Source: UBA4661 sp002405405 (GTDB taxonomy: Bacteria > Bacteroidota > Ignavibacteria > Kapaibacteriales > UBA4661). From it: a stretch of 15,306 nucleotides of DNA. The notes beneath the pieces are model-generated. The model did no database searches and had not been told where the DNA came from. It was given only the letters and a program-made list of their open reading frames with translations. Made by a program: the position numbers and the translations under genes. The stretch lies in the NCBI GenBank assembly GCA_036847245.1, contig DAIUAL010000069.1, forward strand, positions 1 through 15,306, read 5' to 3'. Below, piece after piece: positions 7,207 through 15,306 of the stretch; position 1 is the stretch's first letter, and each line of letters opens with the position of its first letter.

Positions 7207-9129
7207 ATGACTTTCACTTTCAGATACTCTTTACGACAGCTTCTTCGAAACGCAAGACACCATAGGTTCATGGTAGTGACAATTTGGTTCATGTGTATCG
7301 GTATATATGCAACAGGTCTGACCTCATGTTCACTTTTTCGTCCTTCGTGTCCCGAACGACCGCTTCCTGCATCGCTGGGAGCATCAGTAAATACTGGTAA
7401 AGATGAAACAATGCCTTTCGTCGTCAATGGCTATGTGTTGTTTTCATCAAATCGTCCAAGTAAAAATAATCCCACAACATTCAATACTGAATTTGATGCT
7501 TTACTGATACGGACTTTGAATGGTGTTAATTCTGTATTAGATGCAGGACGAGCATTGCCTAAACTTACTGTGCCAACAGATGGAGCCATGTCGTCATACT
7601 ATGATGCAGGAACCGGATTTCTTGAGTTGTATGGCAGTGCCTTTCTTGCTGGCAAGGCAGGGAGTAATGCAGATATTTTTGTCATCACAAATGAAGACGG
7701 AAAATTTTCTTCACCTGTACCGGTGGCAGGCATTAATACACGTGGTTGGGAGGCGCATCCCGCTATATCGGCAGATGGAACGATTTTGATTTTTGCATCG
7801 GATCGTCCCGGTGGATTTGGAGGCGCAGACTTGTACATGAGCGAGCGACAAGATGACGGTACTTGGAGTACTCCTATCAATATGGGGGAGAAGGTCAATT
7901 CCAAATATGATGATATGGCACCGGCATTTTCGGCAGATAATTCGTTTTACTACACTACAAAACGATTTTCTAAAGGGCGGCAGTTCGATATTGCTTTTGC
8001 TAAAATTTCCGATGACTCATGGGAAGAGCCGGTACTGATGGATGCACCGGTTAATTCTACATACGATGACATGTATCCTGCAGTGAAGAATGACACCTTG
8101 TATTATTCGTCGAATCGTCCGGGTGGTTGCGGTGGGTTTGATTTGTATGCATTTCCGTTGTGCGCTCAAGTGCGTGTACGGGGTGTGGTTGCATCTGTCT
8201 ATGAAGAGCAGACGGCAGGAACAATTCTCGTTCTTGACAGTAAAGGTGAAGAATATGCAACAGTTCCAATTGACGAGAAAAAGAGCTATGATATGCTTTT
8301 ACCATCTCGTGGTGTCTATATTTTGCGCTATCAAAATGCCTGCTATCGAGGTGTTCCCATAGAGCAAACTGTGAATACACCATGTTCGTCAAGTCCCGTA
8401 GTACTGCGTATAAACTTCGATGTCAGTGCTATGTTGGCGCAAGTTCCGGAGTCGGCACGCCGTTCGGAGGAATTCACGATGCCATTTTTTACGACAGCAC
8501 AATTTATTCCACCGAATGAAGAGTCACTTGGCGATTTGCAATTACGTCAGGCATATAACATTGTTATCGGTAAAATGAAGGAAGTGTCGAATGATGCTGA
8601 AGCATCTCGCTATGCAAAACAAATTGAATCGATGGTAAAACGTATTGTCCAAACAACTCGAGAAATTGCAGGTACGGAAGATTCCGGTGCATGCAATAGT
8701 CCTATTCAACATCACGCCGTAGAAATTCTGGTCGAAGGGTACACAGATTCTCGACCTTTCGCTCCTTCTGCAACCTATCAGGGAGAGGCAATCGCCGATG
8801 AAGAATTTGGTATCATGGCAAAACCAGGGCAAAAAATGACCAATGAACTACTTTCCCAATTGCGTGCGTATTACACAGCAAAAATGATTCGCTCTGCGCT
8901 TCAACGTGCCATGAATGGTCGTACCGAGTTCCAATCGGTGCGCTTCACGGTTGTAGGGAAAGGAGCAGTACAACAACATGTAAATAATCCTGCTGCGCAA
9001 TCTGCTATGCGTAAAAAACAAGCAAAACAGCAACTAAAGCAGAACGATGCTCCAACAGTCGCTTCAAATCAAACAATGGATGCACATCGTAAAATAGTGG
9101 TTACTGTTCGCCAATTGACCGGAAACTAA
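7207..9129 (+). CDS. PD40-repeat lipoprotein with OmpA-like C-terminal domain
   Basis: Probable outer-membrane lipoprotein that may bind peptidoglycan. The frame is open from a GTG at 7171, but I prefer the ATG at 7207: it gives a basic n-region (several Arg) before a hydrophobic stretch and the lipobox L-T-S-C (lipidated Cys41). Another possible start is 7270. Seen next: WD40-like PD40 beta-propeller repeats, with three clear copies around residues 185-215, 238-267 and 290-316 (ISADGTILIFASDRPGGFGG; YPAVKNDTLYYSSNRPGG) and weaker ones earlier. A small beta domain (about 320-405) and a MPFFTTAQFIPPN stretch (from 425) follow. The C-terminus resembles OmpA_C: VEGYTDS (509-515), LSQLRAYY (549-556), GKGA (584-587) and RKIVVTV near the end. 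The TD and LSxxRA parts are spread 39 residues apart instead of about 15. Similar proteins in Bacteroidota accompany secretion or gliding machinery. The family is clear; the function is inferred. Confidence 0.8.
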   Translation: MTFTFRYSLRQLLRNARHHRFMVVTIWFMCIGIYATGLTSCSLFRPSCPERPLPASLGASVNTGKDETMPFVVNGYVLFSSNRPSKNNPTTFNTEFDALLIRTLNGVNSVLDAGRALPKLTVPTDGAMSSYYDAGTGFLELYGSAFLAGKAGSNADIFVITNEDGKFSSPVPVAGINTRGWEAHPAISADGTILIFASDRPGGFGGADLYMSERQDDGTWSTPINMGEKVNSKYDDMAPAFSADNSFYYTTKRFSKGRQFDIAFAKISDDSWEEPVLMDAPVNSTYDDMYPAVKNDTLYYSSNRPGGCGGFDLYAFPLCAQVRVRGVVASVYEEQTAGTILVLDSKGEEYATVPIDEKKSYDMLLPSRGVYILRYQNACYRGVPIEQTVNTPCSSSPVVLRINFDVSAMLAQVPESARRSEEFTMPFFTTAQFIPPNEESLGDLQLRQAYNIVIGKMKEVSNDAEASRYAKQIESMVKRIVQTTREIAGTEDSGACNSPIQHHAVEILVEGYTDSRPFAPSATYQGEAIADEEFGIMAKPGQKMTNELLSQLRAYYTAKMIRSALQRAMNGRTEFQSVRFTVVGKGAVQQHVNNPAAQSAMRKKQAKQQLKQNDAPTVASNQTMDAHRKIVVTVRQLTGN

Positions 9130-9178
9130 AAATTGGAAATTGTTCATGCTCTATATTCGAACTCATTAGAAATAGTGA

Positions 9179-9207
9179 TTGACTTACTGTTGCGCATTTC
9201 ATATAAT
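9179..9207 (+). promoter_or_regulatory. Sigma70-type promoter for the 1677-residue pseudo-subtilase gene
   Basis: TTGACT (9179-9184) and TATAAT (9202-9207) are separated by exactly 17 bases, a near-consensus -35/-10 pair in the intergenic gap. Transcription would begin near 9214 and give a leader of roughly 165 bases before the ATG at 9380. Confidence 0.6.
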
Positions 9208-9283
9208 TGTATCAAGAGAGTTGTAACTCATTATAAAGTAGATTGTTAGTCGCAGACGAAAGGATACTTCGCACCAGAAAAAT

Positions 9284-9308
9284 TACCAACAGAGAAACTA
9301 CCAACAGA
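9284..9308 (+). repeat. Tandem 10-base direct repeat in the leader region
   Basis: TACCAACAGA occurs twice (9284-9293 and 9299-9308) with a 15-base period, between the promoter and the start of the large gene. It could be a protein-binding or RNA element, or chance duplication. Confidence 0.4.
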
Positions 9309-9379
9309 AATACTATATGGTATAAAAAGTCTATTTCGAAGAGCAGAAGGCAATAATTTCCACATCATTCTTTACTTGT

Positions 9380-12300
9380 ATGCACCTCACCGTTGAGACT
9401 CATGCCACAAGCACCACTTCACATCAATGTGACAATTTGTTATTGTTTGATCGTTGGTTGCGGGTGTTGTTTTTGCCTCTATTCATACTTTGTCTTGGAA
9501 GAGTATCCACTACTGCTCAAACACCAAACGATGAGTTGGTGAGTCGTCAAACTTTTGTACGGAGAATTCAACTTGATCAAGCATGGCGTGTAGTTGATGC
9601 TCTTCCGCAACCTGCACAGCCGATGACCATTGCAGTGATAGCCCAAGGATTTGATCTTACTCATCCTGATTTGCAAGGCGTGTGGTTTACAAACACTGCC
9701 GATCCGATCAATGGACGAGATGATGATAATAATGGATTTATCGATGACAATCAGGGTTGGGATTTTGTGGGTAATCCCTCAAGTGTTTTGATTAGTCAGG
9801 GCTATACCGAAGAAGATAATATCGTACAAAGTCGCACAGCAACCAGTGCGCGAACAGGCACACACATCGCAGGAATTATCGGCGCACTACGCAATAATGG
9901 TATTGGCATTGCCGGTATCGCTCGCAATATTAGGATACTGCCGATACGCATTGGCACAGATGATTCCACGCAACAAGCTGTTGGTCGTCTTGCCGATGCT
10001 ATCCGCTACGCTACGATGATGGGTGCGAAAATAATTGTACTGACCACTTCTACAACTGATCGTGCATTTTCTGCATATCGTGCACAAGAGCAAGAAGCAA
10101 TCAATACTGCTGTGCGCCAAGGTGCTTTGGTGCTTGTTCCCGTACCATTAGTGAGTCAAACAGAGCCTATATCTACTCTTTTGTTTGATGAAACAACGTT
10201 TCCGGCAGGATATGACAATGTCGTGGCGGTAAGTGCCATCGGCGATGACAACACTCGTTTGGCAACAACACGGGCAGGTAATCGTACAACCATTTATGCG
10301 CCCGGCGAGACCGTGTTTTCGACCCTACCGAATAATCAATATGGGGCGATCACGGGTTCGGAACAAGCTGTTGGCGTTGTTGCAGGTGTCTCTGCGTTGA
10401 TATGGCAAGCAAATCCCACATGGACACCACAGCAAGTTACACAGCAATTACGCAGTGCTGCGGATAATACATGGAATGGCACTCAAACAGGTCTTTCGGC
10501 GATAGGATATGGACTAGTCAATGAACTGCGTTCGGTAACAGCAAACCGTACCGGCGGCACAAGTATTCCTGCACTCGGTCTGAGCGACGTGATTCAATTT
10601 TCCCTTGCGGATAATGTGCAGGGTAATCCGCTCACGGCAATTTCAAATACAAATGTTGCGCGACTTGCTGTACGCATTAAAAATTATCAAAGTGCTGTTG
10701 CGAATGTTACGGTGCAAATTCTTCCGGTGGGAGATTCTGCATTGATTGTTCCGGTCGATGCTAGTGTAATTCGCACAATCGCTTCTTTGCCATCACAACA
10801 AACGCGCAATGCTGAGTTTCTTGTGCAGCTGACACCACGAGCATTTCAGTCGGGCTTATTGCAGGGTGATGTGTTGGTAGTGATTCGCGCAGGAGACTAT
10901 GTGCAGTACGTACCTTTGCGAATACCCATTAGTGCATCCCTAGATGGTGCGCGGGGATTGCTCGTCGCCAGTCGCATTGATTTGGGTGTAACTGCAACAA
11001 ATGAAAATCTCAGTAGAGTTGTACAGTTGTTGAATCCAACAACGGTTGTACAAACCATTAACACGATTACTCTCGCTGGAGCACAAGCAGGCGAATTCAG
11101 CATCACACAACTGCCGCGATTACCTTTGGAATTACAACCTGGCTCAACGCAAACATGTACCGTTGTCTTTCGCACGACAAGTTCAACAGTTCTTGGTTTG
11201 CGACAAGCAGTGTTGAATATCCGTGGTGCGGATTCGCTTTATTCAACAGCGATTGTTGCAACACGCGGACTTATGAGAATTCCGCTTGAGTTCAGAGCTT
11301 ACAATATAAATGATGTCACTGTAGTGCCGGTGGGGAATTCCACGACTTGGGCAACAAGTATATTGATACGTGCTATTCCTATGGCTACAACGGTAACCCT
11401 TTCGATTGATAGCTCAAGTGTTGACGCTGGAGATTTTTCTTTTGGTAGCGGATTTTCGAGAACGGCACAGCTATTCCCCAATGGCAGTGTGATAGATTGT
11501 CCGATTATATTTAGCCCTCGTACTGAAGGTCCTAAACAATTAGTTATCCGCCTGCGGAGTGTCGGCATGGCTGATACGCTGGTATATTTTACTAGGGGTG
11601 TCGGTATCCAAGCTAATGCTGATGGTGTGGTCATATCAGGTCTCATACGTACTCAACCTTCAAATTTGAGTGTTATTCGGCAGATCCGAGAGAGTGATGT
11701 CTTGTCCGGAGGAATTCGTGTGCTGAATGCTTCTACAAGTTCTGTAACGATAAGTGGGGTAAGCTTCACTGGGCTTGGCGCGGGTGATTGCGGTGTAGTT
11801 ACCACCGGAACAGGGGTGGTTGCACTACCAACAACTCTTTCACCGGGGCAATCAGTCAGTATTTTTTTTACTGGAGCACCAAGCAGAGTAGGCGAGACAT
11901 ACACGCGTGTACGGCTGAATTACACAACAAGCACCTCAACTGTACCAATCAGCATCCCTGCAGGTATTATCGTAGGGCAAGCACCGACGGGACGGCTGTT
12001 CACGACGCGGCTTCGCACCTTTGATCAAATTGTGAGTGCCGGATCAGGATTGATGTATCCTTCATTGGTACCGGTATTCCCTGATCGCAATACAGGTTAC
12101 CAGCTCTTTTTCCAAGCCCGTGTAGGTGTGCAGACGACCGACAACATTGTATTGACTAATCCAACGCAAGCAAGTGCGAATGTAACGTCTCTTACGTTTT
12201 CAGATCCAAACTATCGTGTCGTGTCTGCGCTACCTAAAACTCTTGCTGCAGGACGATCAGATACGATTACTATTCGCTACACACCAAGCAGTTCGGTGTT

Positions 12301-14413
12301 TGCTCCTGTTCGTGTACAAGCAGAATTGCAGGTGGTTGGAGGTACAATGATTCGTGATACGGCACTTATTCAACCAAGTGTTGTACCGACATCGTACATT
12401 AGTGCTAATGGTAGTGGTCAGAATTTGATGACTCTCTTTGCCACTACCATGATTGGAGATACAGCATTTGCACTTACGGCACCCAATATTACCAATAATG
12501 GAACAAGTGCTTTGCAGGTTAATACAGTCGTTGTCGGCACTCATGCCGATGAATTTCAGGTGCTGGGTCTTGCACAATCACGCAGTGGTACGCTGTCCGT
12601 AGGAACAAGTGATTCGTTGGTTGTACGGTTTTTGCCACGCACAGCAGGTATAAAAACTGCTGTGATTATAGTGCAGGCTGGCAGTAGCACATTGCGGTAT
12701 CAAATCGTAGCACGGGCAATCGAGCGTCCTATTCTTACTCTACAAGAAAGTGCCGTGAATCTTGGTTCAATAGGTGATGGTGAAGAGTTTGTTCGGGCAA
12801 TTGCATTGACCGGAAGAAATCTGACCAACAACATCGTAGTTAATGTCAGTGGACACCCTGCACTTTTTTCTCAATTGAATGATAGTACGCGCTTCTTACG
12901 GAGCTACCAAGTTCAACCGAATGATGATGGTACATTGAATGATTCACTCAGAATACTTGCGGCACCACTCATACAACCTGATACGTTACTTGGTAGTGTA
13001 CAAGTGGTGTCTGGAACTGCTTTAGCACAGACTGCAGTGAGTGCAACAGCACGCCCAACACTTTTACCACGTATTCGAACGATTGATCAACTTACCTATG
13101 ATACAGTCTTTACAGAGATTGGTTCGGTTCGGACTTTATCGGTGAATGCTGTGAATTTAGTGCAGGATATTTTCATCAGTTTTCCTGCAGGCATAACAAT
13201 TGAAGCTAATGGTTTTCTGTTGAGTCGTTCAGGTCGAATACCACGTTCAACATTTGATAGTTTATGGAATGTACGGTGGGTACCACCTCGTTTGAGTTTG
13301 GCGCAATTACAAACACTTTCGGCGCAAAACACTGTGATTCCATACCGCGATTCGATTCGCATTACGAGTGGTACGGTTCAACGAATTATACCAATCGTAG
13401 GAGCCATTACGCCATCGCCGGAGATAGCAGTTGACCGATTAGTAACATTCAACGCGATTCAGCAAGGTGAGGTGATTACGACGACGATTACCGTGTCGGC
13501 AGTACAGGTGGCAACGGGTGCTTCGATGCAACTACTCATGTCACCGGAAGATACTGACAGCATTCGAGTGATGAAGTTTGTGGTACGTGATGTACGAGGT
13601 CGAGTGCAGCTATTGGATACGATGATGATTACTTTGCCACAAGGAGCAACATTTTTCACAACGACCATCACGGTGCAATATGCACCCGTGGATGCAGGAC
13701 AGAAAACAGGCGTGGTGGTCCTGCAAGTACCATCAGTGAACGGTGACACATTGAGTACAAGTATCGCAGTATTAGGTACAGCACTACCGCGACCACGTAT
13801 GATTGCAACTACTCAAGGTATTGAATTTGGTACAGTACAAGTGTTTTCAAACACACCACGGATCTCTGATCTTGTTATGAGTTCTGTACGAGACACGGTG
13901 CGGTGGCGGATTGTGGGAGGAGAGTTATCACCATTTTCGGTGGAAGTTGCCAATCAGAGGTACTTAAAGAGCGGTGCATTTATACCAAATGAGATCAATA
14001 GAGTGGATACAAATATTGTTATATGGTTTGAGCCATTAGAGCAGAATCGATATGTGGATACGTTGCGATTTATGTCGTCAGACTTTGGTGTGTATGATAT
14101 TATCCTTGGAGGTTCGAGCTCGACAGTAACGAGTATTAGCTATCGGCAGGGTGTGCGTGGAGTGGTACAGATTGTGCCCACAGAAGTAGATGATGAAATG
14201 TATATCCTGACGAAAGACAACCTACCGGGAAGTACGAAGATTGAGTTCTTTAGCGTACTTGGGCAGAATATAATGACATATCGTATGGAGAATCTTGTGT
14301 CGGGTCAGTATCGCATTCCGATATTTAAGCAACAGATACCACGTGGTCTTTTGTTTTGGCGGATAACCAAAAGCGAGAATACCGAATTCAGCGGGCGGAT
14401 ATTTATTCGTTGA
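9380..14413 (+). CDS. Secreted subtilisin-fold (S8) pseudoprotease with Ig-like module array and T9SS-like C-terminal domain
   Basis: A 1677-residue exported protein. The hydrophobic stretch LRVLFLPLFILCLG followed by STTAQ looks like a signal peptide cleaved near residue 47. Residues about 55-388 have the subtilase fold: VI-x-x-G with DLTHPDL (86-97), the DDDNNGFIDDNQGWDF insert seen in many S8 proteins, TGTHIAGIIGA (159-169), the YDNVVAVSAIG strand, VVAGVSALIW and a closing GYGLVNELRSV. All three catalytic positions are replaced: Asp by Ala88, His by Thr159, Ser by Glu328; the oxyanion Asn aligns with Leu257. Then come about ten beta-sandwich modules of 95-130 residues, resembling ASH/choice-of-anchor D domains (starts near 395, 522, 633, 872, 1118, 1348 and 1473 among others). 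Residues 1594-1677 resemble a type A T9SS sorting domain (FFSVLGQNI, RGLLFWRI, FSGRIFIR), though the usual YPNP motif is VPTE. Probable role: non-proteolytic cell-surface binding or scaffold protein. Confidence 0.85.
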   Translation: MHLTVETHATSTTSHQCDNLLLFDRWLRVLFLPLFILCLGRVSTTAQTPNDELVSRQTFVRRIQLDQAWRVVDALPQPAQPMTIAVIAQGFDLTHPDLQGVWFTNTADPINGRDDDNNGFIDDNQGWDFVGNPSSVLISQGYTEEDNIVQSRTATSARTGTHIAGIIGALRNNGIGIAGIARNIRILPIRIGTDDSTQQAVGRLADAIRYATMMGAKIIVLTTSTTDRAFSAYRAQEQEAINTAVRQGALVLVPVPLVSQTEPISTLLFDETTFPAGYDNVVAVSAIGDDNTRLATTRAGNRTTIYAPGETVFSTLPNNQYGAITGSEQAVGVVAGVSALIWQANPTWTPQQVTQQLRSAADNTWNGTQTGLSAIGYGLVNELRSVTANRTGGTSIPALGLSDVIQFSLADNVQGNPLTAISNTNVARLAVRIKNYQSAVANVTVQILPVGDSALIVPVDASVIRTIASLPSQQTRNAEFLVQLTPRAFQSGLLQGDVLVVIRAGDYVQYVPLRIPISASLDGARGLLVASRIDLGVTATNENLSRVVQLLNPTTVVQTINTITLAGAQAGEFSITQLPRLPLELQPGSTQTCTVVFRTTSSTVLGLRQAVLNIRGADSLYSTAIVATRGLMRIPLEFRAYNINDVTVVPVGNSTTWATSILIRAIPMATTVTLSIDSSSVDAGDFSFGSGFSRTAQLFPNGSVIDCPIIFSPRTEGPKQLVIRLRSVGMADTLVYFTRGVGIQANADGVVISGLIRTQPSNLSVIRQIRESDVLSGGIRVLNASTSSVTISGVSFTGLGAGDCGVVTTGTGVVALPTTLSPGQSVSIFFTGAPSRVGETYTRVRLNYTTSTSTVPISIPAGIIVGQAPTGRLFTTRLRTFDQIVSAGSGLMYPSLVPVFPDRNTGYQLFFQARVGVQTTDNIVLTNPTQASANVTSLTFSDPNYRVVSALPKTLAAGRSDTITIRYTPSSSVFAPVRVQAELQVVGGTMIRDTALIQPSVVPTSYISANGSGQNLMTLFATTMIGDTAFALTAPNITNNGTSALQVNTVVVGTHADEFQVLGLAQSRSGTLSVGTSDSLVVRFLPRTAGIKTAVIIVQAGSSTLRYQIVARAIERPILTLQESAVNLGSIGDGEEFVRAIALTGRNLTNNIVVNVSGHPALFSQLNDSTRFLRSYQVQPNDDGTLNDSLRILAAPLIQPDTLLGSVQVVSGTALAQTAVSATARPTLLPRIRTIDQLTYDTVFTEIGSVRTLSVNAVNLVQDIFISFPAGITIEANGFLLSRSGRIPRSTFDSLWNVRWVPPRLSLAQLQTLSAQNTVIPYRDSIRITSGTVQRIIPIVGAITPSPEIAVDRLVTFNAIQQGEVITTTITVSAVQVATGASMQLLMSPEDTDSIRVMKFVVRDVRGRVQLLDTMMITLPQGATFFTTTITVQYAPVDAGQKTGVVVLQVPSVNGDTLSTSIAVLGTALPRPRMIATTQGIEFGTVQVFSNTPRISDLVMSSVRDTVRWRIVGGELSPFSVEVANQRYLKSGAFIPNEINRVDTNIVIWFEPLEQNRYVDTLRFMSSDFGVYDIILGGSSSTVTSISYRQGVRGVVQIVPTEVDDEMYILTKDNLPGSTKIEFFSVLGQNIMTYRMENLVSGQYRIPIFKQQIPRGLLFWRITKSENTEFSGRIFIR

Positions 14414-14494
14414 TTACACAGGCACACTTAAGTATAAGTTACGCTTTGGCAATACAACACACAGTTAAATTTTCAATATTATTCTCGTGATATT

Positions 14495-15217
14495 ATGAAC
14501 GCTTTCTCACATATTGTTTGCAAGATAGGCATTGCTTTTGTCGTGCTGTGTGTACCAACATTGTCTCTCTTTGCTCAGTTGTTGATTAACTCTTACTCTC
14601 CTGCGCGCAATGCTCCTTCTGCATCGCGCACGGGTAATATCACGATAACCTTCGACCAGAATGTTACCTCCGCCACCGCTTCTGCAAATGTACTCAAGGT
14701 GTTCGGTTCGCAAACTGGCTATCTCTCAGGCAAAGGGACATATTCGCAGAATAATGCAACGGCAACATACATACCGCCTGCCGGTGGGTTTCGTCCGGGC
14801 GAGCAAGTCTTTGTAACAGTAACAAATGCACAGACAACGGGATTTGTTTCAACTACAAAAAGTACGGTGCATAGTTTTTGGACATCTGCGGCAAATACTG
14901 GTGGAAATTTTAATCATGTGCAATCAACAGTAGCCGGTCAAGGATTTACCCAAAATAGCATACTCGCCGATGTGAATAATGATGGCAATCTTGATCTTGT
15001 CATCGTTTTGAGCAACCCAAATAATGCACTAACCAACAATGTTCAAATTCGTTTAGGATTAGGAAACGGTTCGTTTTCTAATTCTCCCATTCAATATACC
15101 GAGCGAGTATGCGGACCTGTTGTAGCCGGAGACATGGATAACGATGGCAATGTTGATCTTCTGATTCCAATCTCAACAAATGGTGTTAGCGACAATCAAG
15201 CGGGCATTTTATCGTGA
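14495..15217 (+). CDS. Secreted SbsA-type Ig / FG-GAP repeat protein, interrupted by in-frame TGA
   Basis: The start of a secreted protein: signal peptide with cleavage near Ala27 (LSLFA-Q), then a bacterial Ig-like domain of the SbsA type (SYSPARNAPSASRTGNITITF, GGFRPGEQVFVTVT; about residues 30-130), then FG-GAP/VCBS beta-propeller repeats with calcium-binding loops DVNNDGNLD (159-167) and DMDNDGNVD (213-221). Such proteins are usually far longer and end in a T9SS sorting domain. Here a TGA at 15215-15217 stops the frame after 240 residues, inside a repeat. The downstream codons continue the same repeat, so this is either a nonsense mutation or a sequencing error rather than a natural end. 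It begins 81 bases after the pseudo-subtilase gene, with no evident Shine-Dalgarno sequence and no clear promoter in the gap. Confidence 0.75.
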   Translation: MNAFSHIVCKIGIAFVVLCVPTLSLFAQLLINSYSPARNAPSASRTGNITITFDQNVTSATASANVLKVFGSQTGYLSGKGTYSQNNATATYIPPAGGFRPGEQVFVTVTNAQTTGFVSTTKSTVHSFWTSAANTGGNFNHVQSTVAGQGFTQNSILADVNNDGNLDLVIVLSNPNNALTNNVQIRLGLGNGSFSNSPIQYTERVCGPVVAGDMDNDGNVDLLIPISTNGVSDNQAGILS

Positions 15218-15306
15218 AATGGAGTGGGAGCATTTCCCACACGAACCCAAAAAACGGTGGCTACAGCTAATGCAGGTTCATATTACGTAAGACCTGCTGA
15301 TATGAA
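15218..15306 (+). pseudogene. Continuation of the FG-GAP protein frame beyond the TGA, to the window edge
   Basis: In the same frame as the upstream gene, the codons after TGA read NGVGAFPTRTQK, matching the repeat ending GNGSF seen earlier. About 56 codons after the previous calcium loop they reach ADM, where the next D-x-D-x-D-G loop would start (spacing of the first two loops is 54). There are no further stops before the window ends. Confidence 0.65.

Noticed and set aside
15215..15240. Selenocysteine-type recoding: TGA followed by the hairpin GTGGGA-GCATT-TCCCAC (15224-15240)
   Set aside because: The apical loop is only about 12 bases from the TGA, nearer than in known bacterial SECIS elements. 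FG-GAP proteins are not selenoproteins, and the position in the repeat is variable (usually Gly or Asn), so a nonsense mutation or base error is simpler.
1..15306. An alternative genetic code with TGA as a sense codon
   Set aside because: TGA ends pstA, phoU, manC, alr and the large gene exactly where their families or the sorting domain end, and Trp is encoded by TGG throughout.
1..15306. tRNA/rRNA genes, CRISPR arrays, insertion sequences, attachment sites
   Set aside because: I looked on both strands and saw no cloverleaf, spaced identical repeats, transposase frame or flanking inverted repeats.

Overview
This 15.3 kb window looks like chromosomal DNA from a member of the Bacteroidota/Chlorobiota/Kapaibacteriota (FCB) group. 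The support is a long secreted protein ending in a T9SS-like C-terminal sorting domain, a PD40/OmpA-type lipoprotein of the kind common in that group, and an SbsA-type Ig plus FG-GAP repeat protein. Several genes lack a clear Shine-Dalgarno sequence. The lineage is an inference; there is no rRNA or other marker to fix it. TGA, TAA and the normal code are used throughout.

Region 1 (1-3576, + strand) is the phosphate uptake module pstC (5' end outside the window), pstA, pstB, phoU. It encodes the two permeases, the ATPase and the regulator of the high-affinity phosphate ABC transporter. The binding protein gene pstS is not in the window. PstC carries an unusually long hydrophilic segment ahead of its permease core. 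phoU has a very strong G-rich ribosome binding site inside a short palindrome.

Region 2 (3616-7018, - strand) is a convergent cluster transcribed ansA -> alr -> manC: an asparaginase, alanine racemase (D-Ala for peptidoglycan) and mannose-1-phosphate guanylyltransferase (GDP-mannose for glycans). A hairpin over the phoU stop codon separates it from the pst genes. A perfect TATAAT lies upstream of ansA.

Region 3 (7207-15306, + strand) holds three cell-envelope or secreted proteins: a PD40-repeat lipoprotein with a divergent OmpA-like C-terminal domain; a 1677-residue protein with an N-terminal subtilisin (S8) fold, about ten beta-sandwich modules and a T9SS-like tail; and the start of an Ig/FG-GAP repeat protein. 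A good sigma70-type promoter (TTGACT-17-TATAAT) precedes the 1677-residue gene.

The most notable observation is that the S8 domain has lost all three catalytic residues (Asp to Ala, His to Thr, Ser to Glu) and the oxyanion Asn, while the surrounding fold motifs are kept in an intact reading frame. It therefore reads as a secreted pseudoprotease on a long Ig-like stalk. The second is an in-frame TGA in the last gene, after which the same frame continues as recognisable FG-GAP coding sequence to the window edge.
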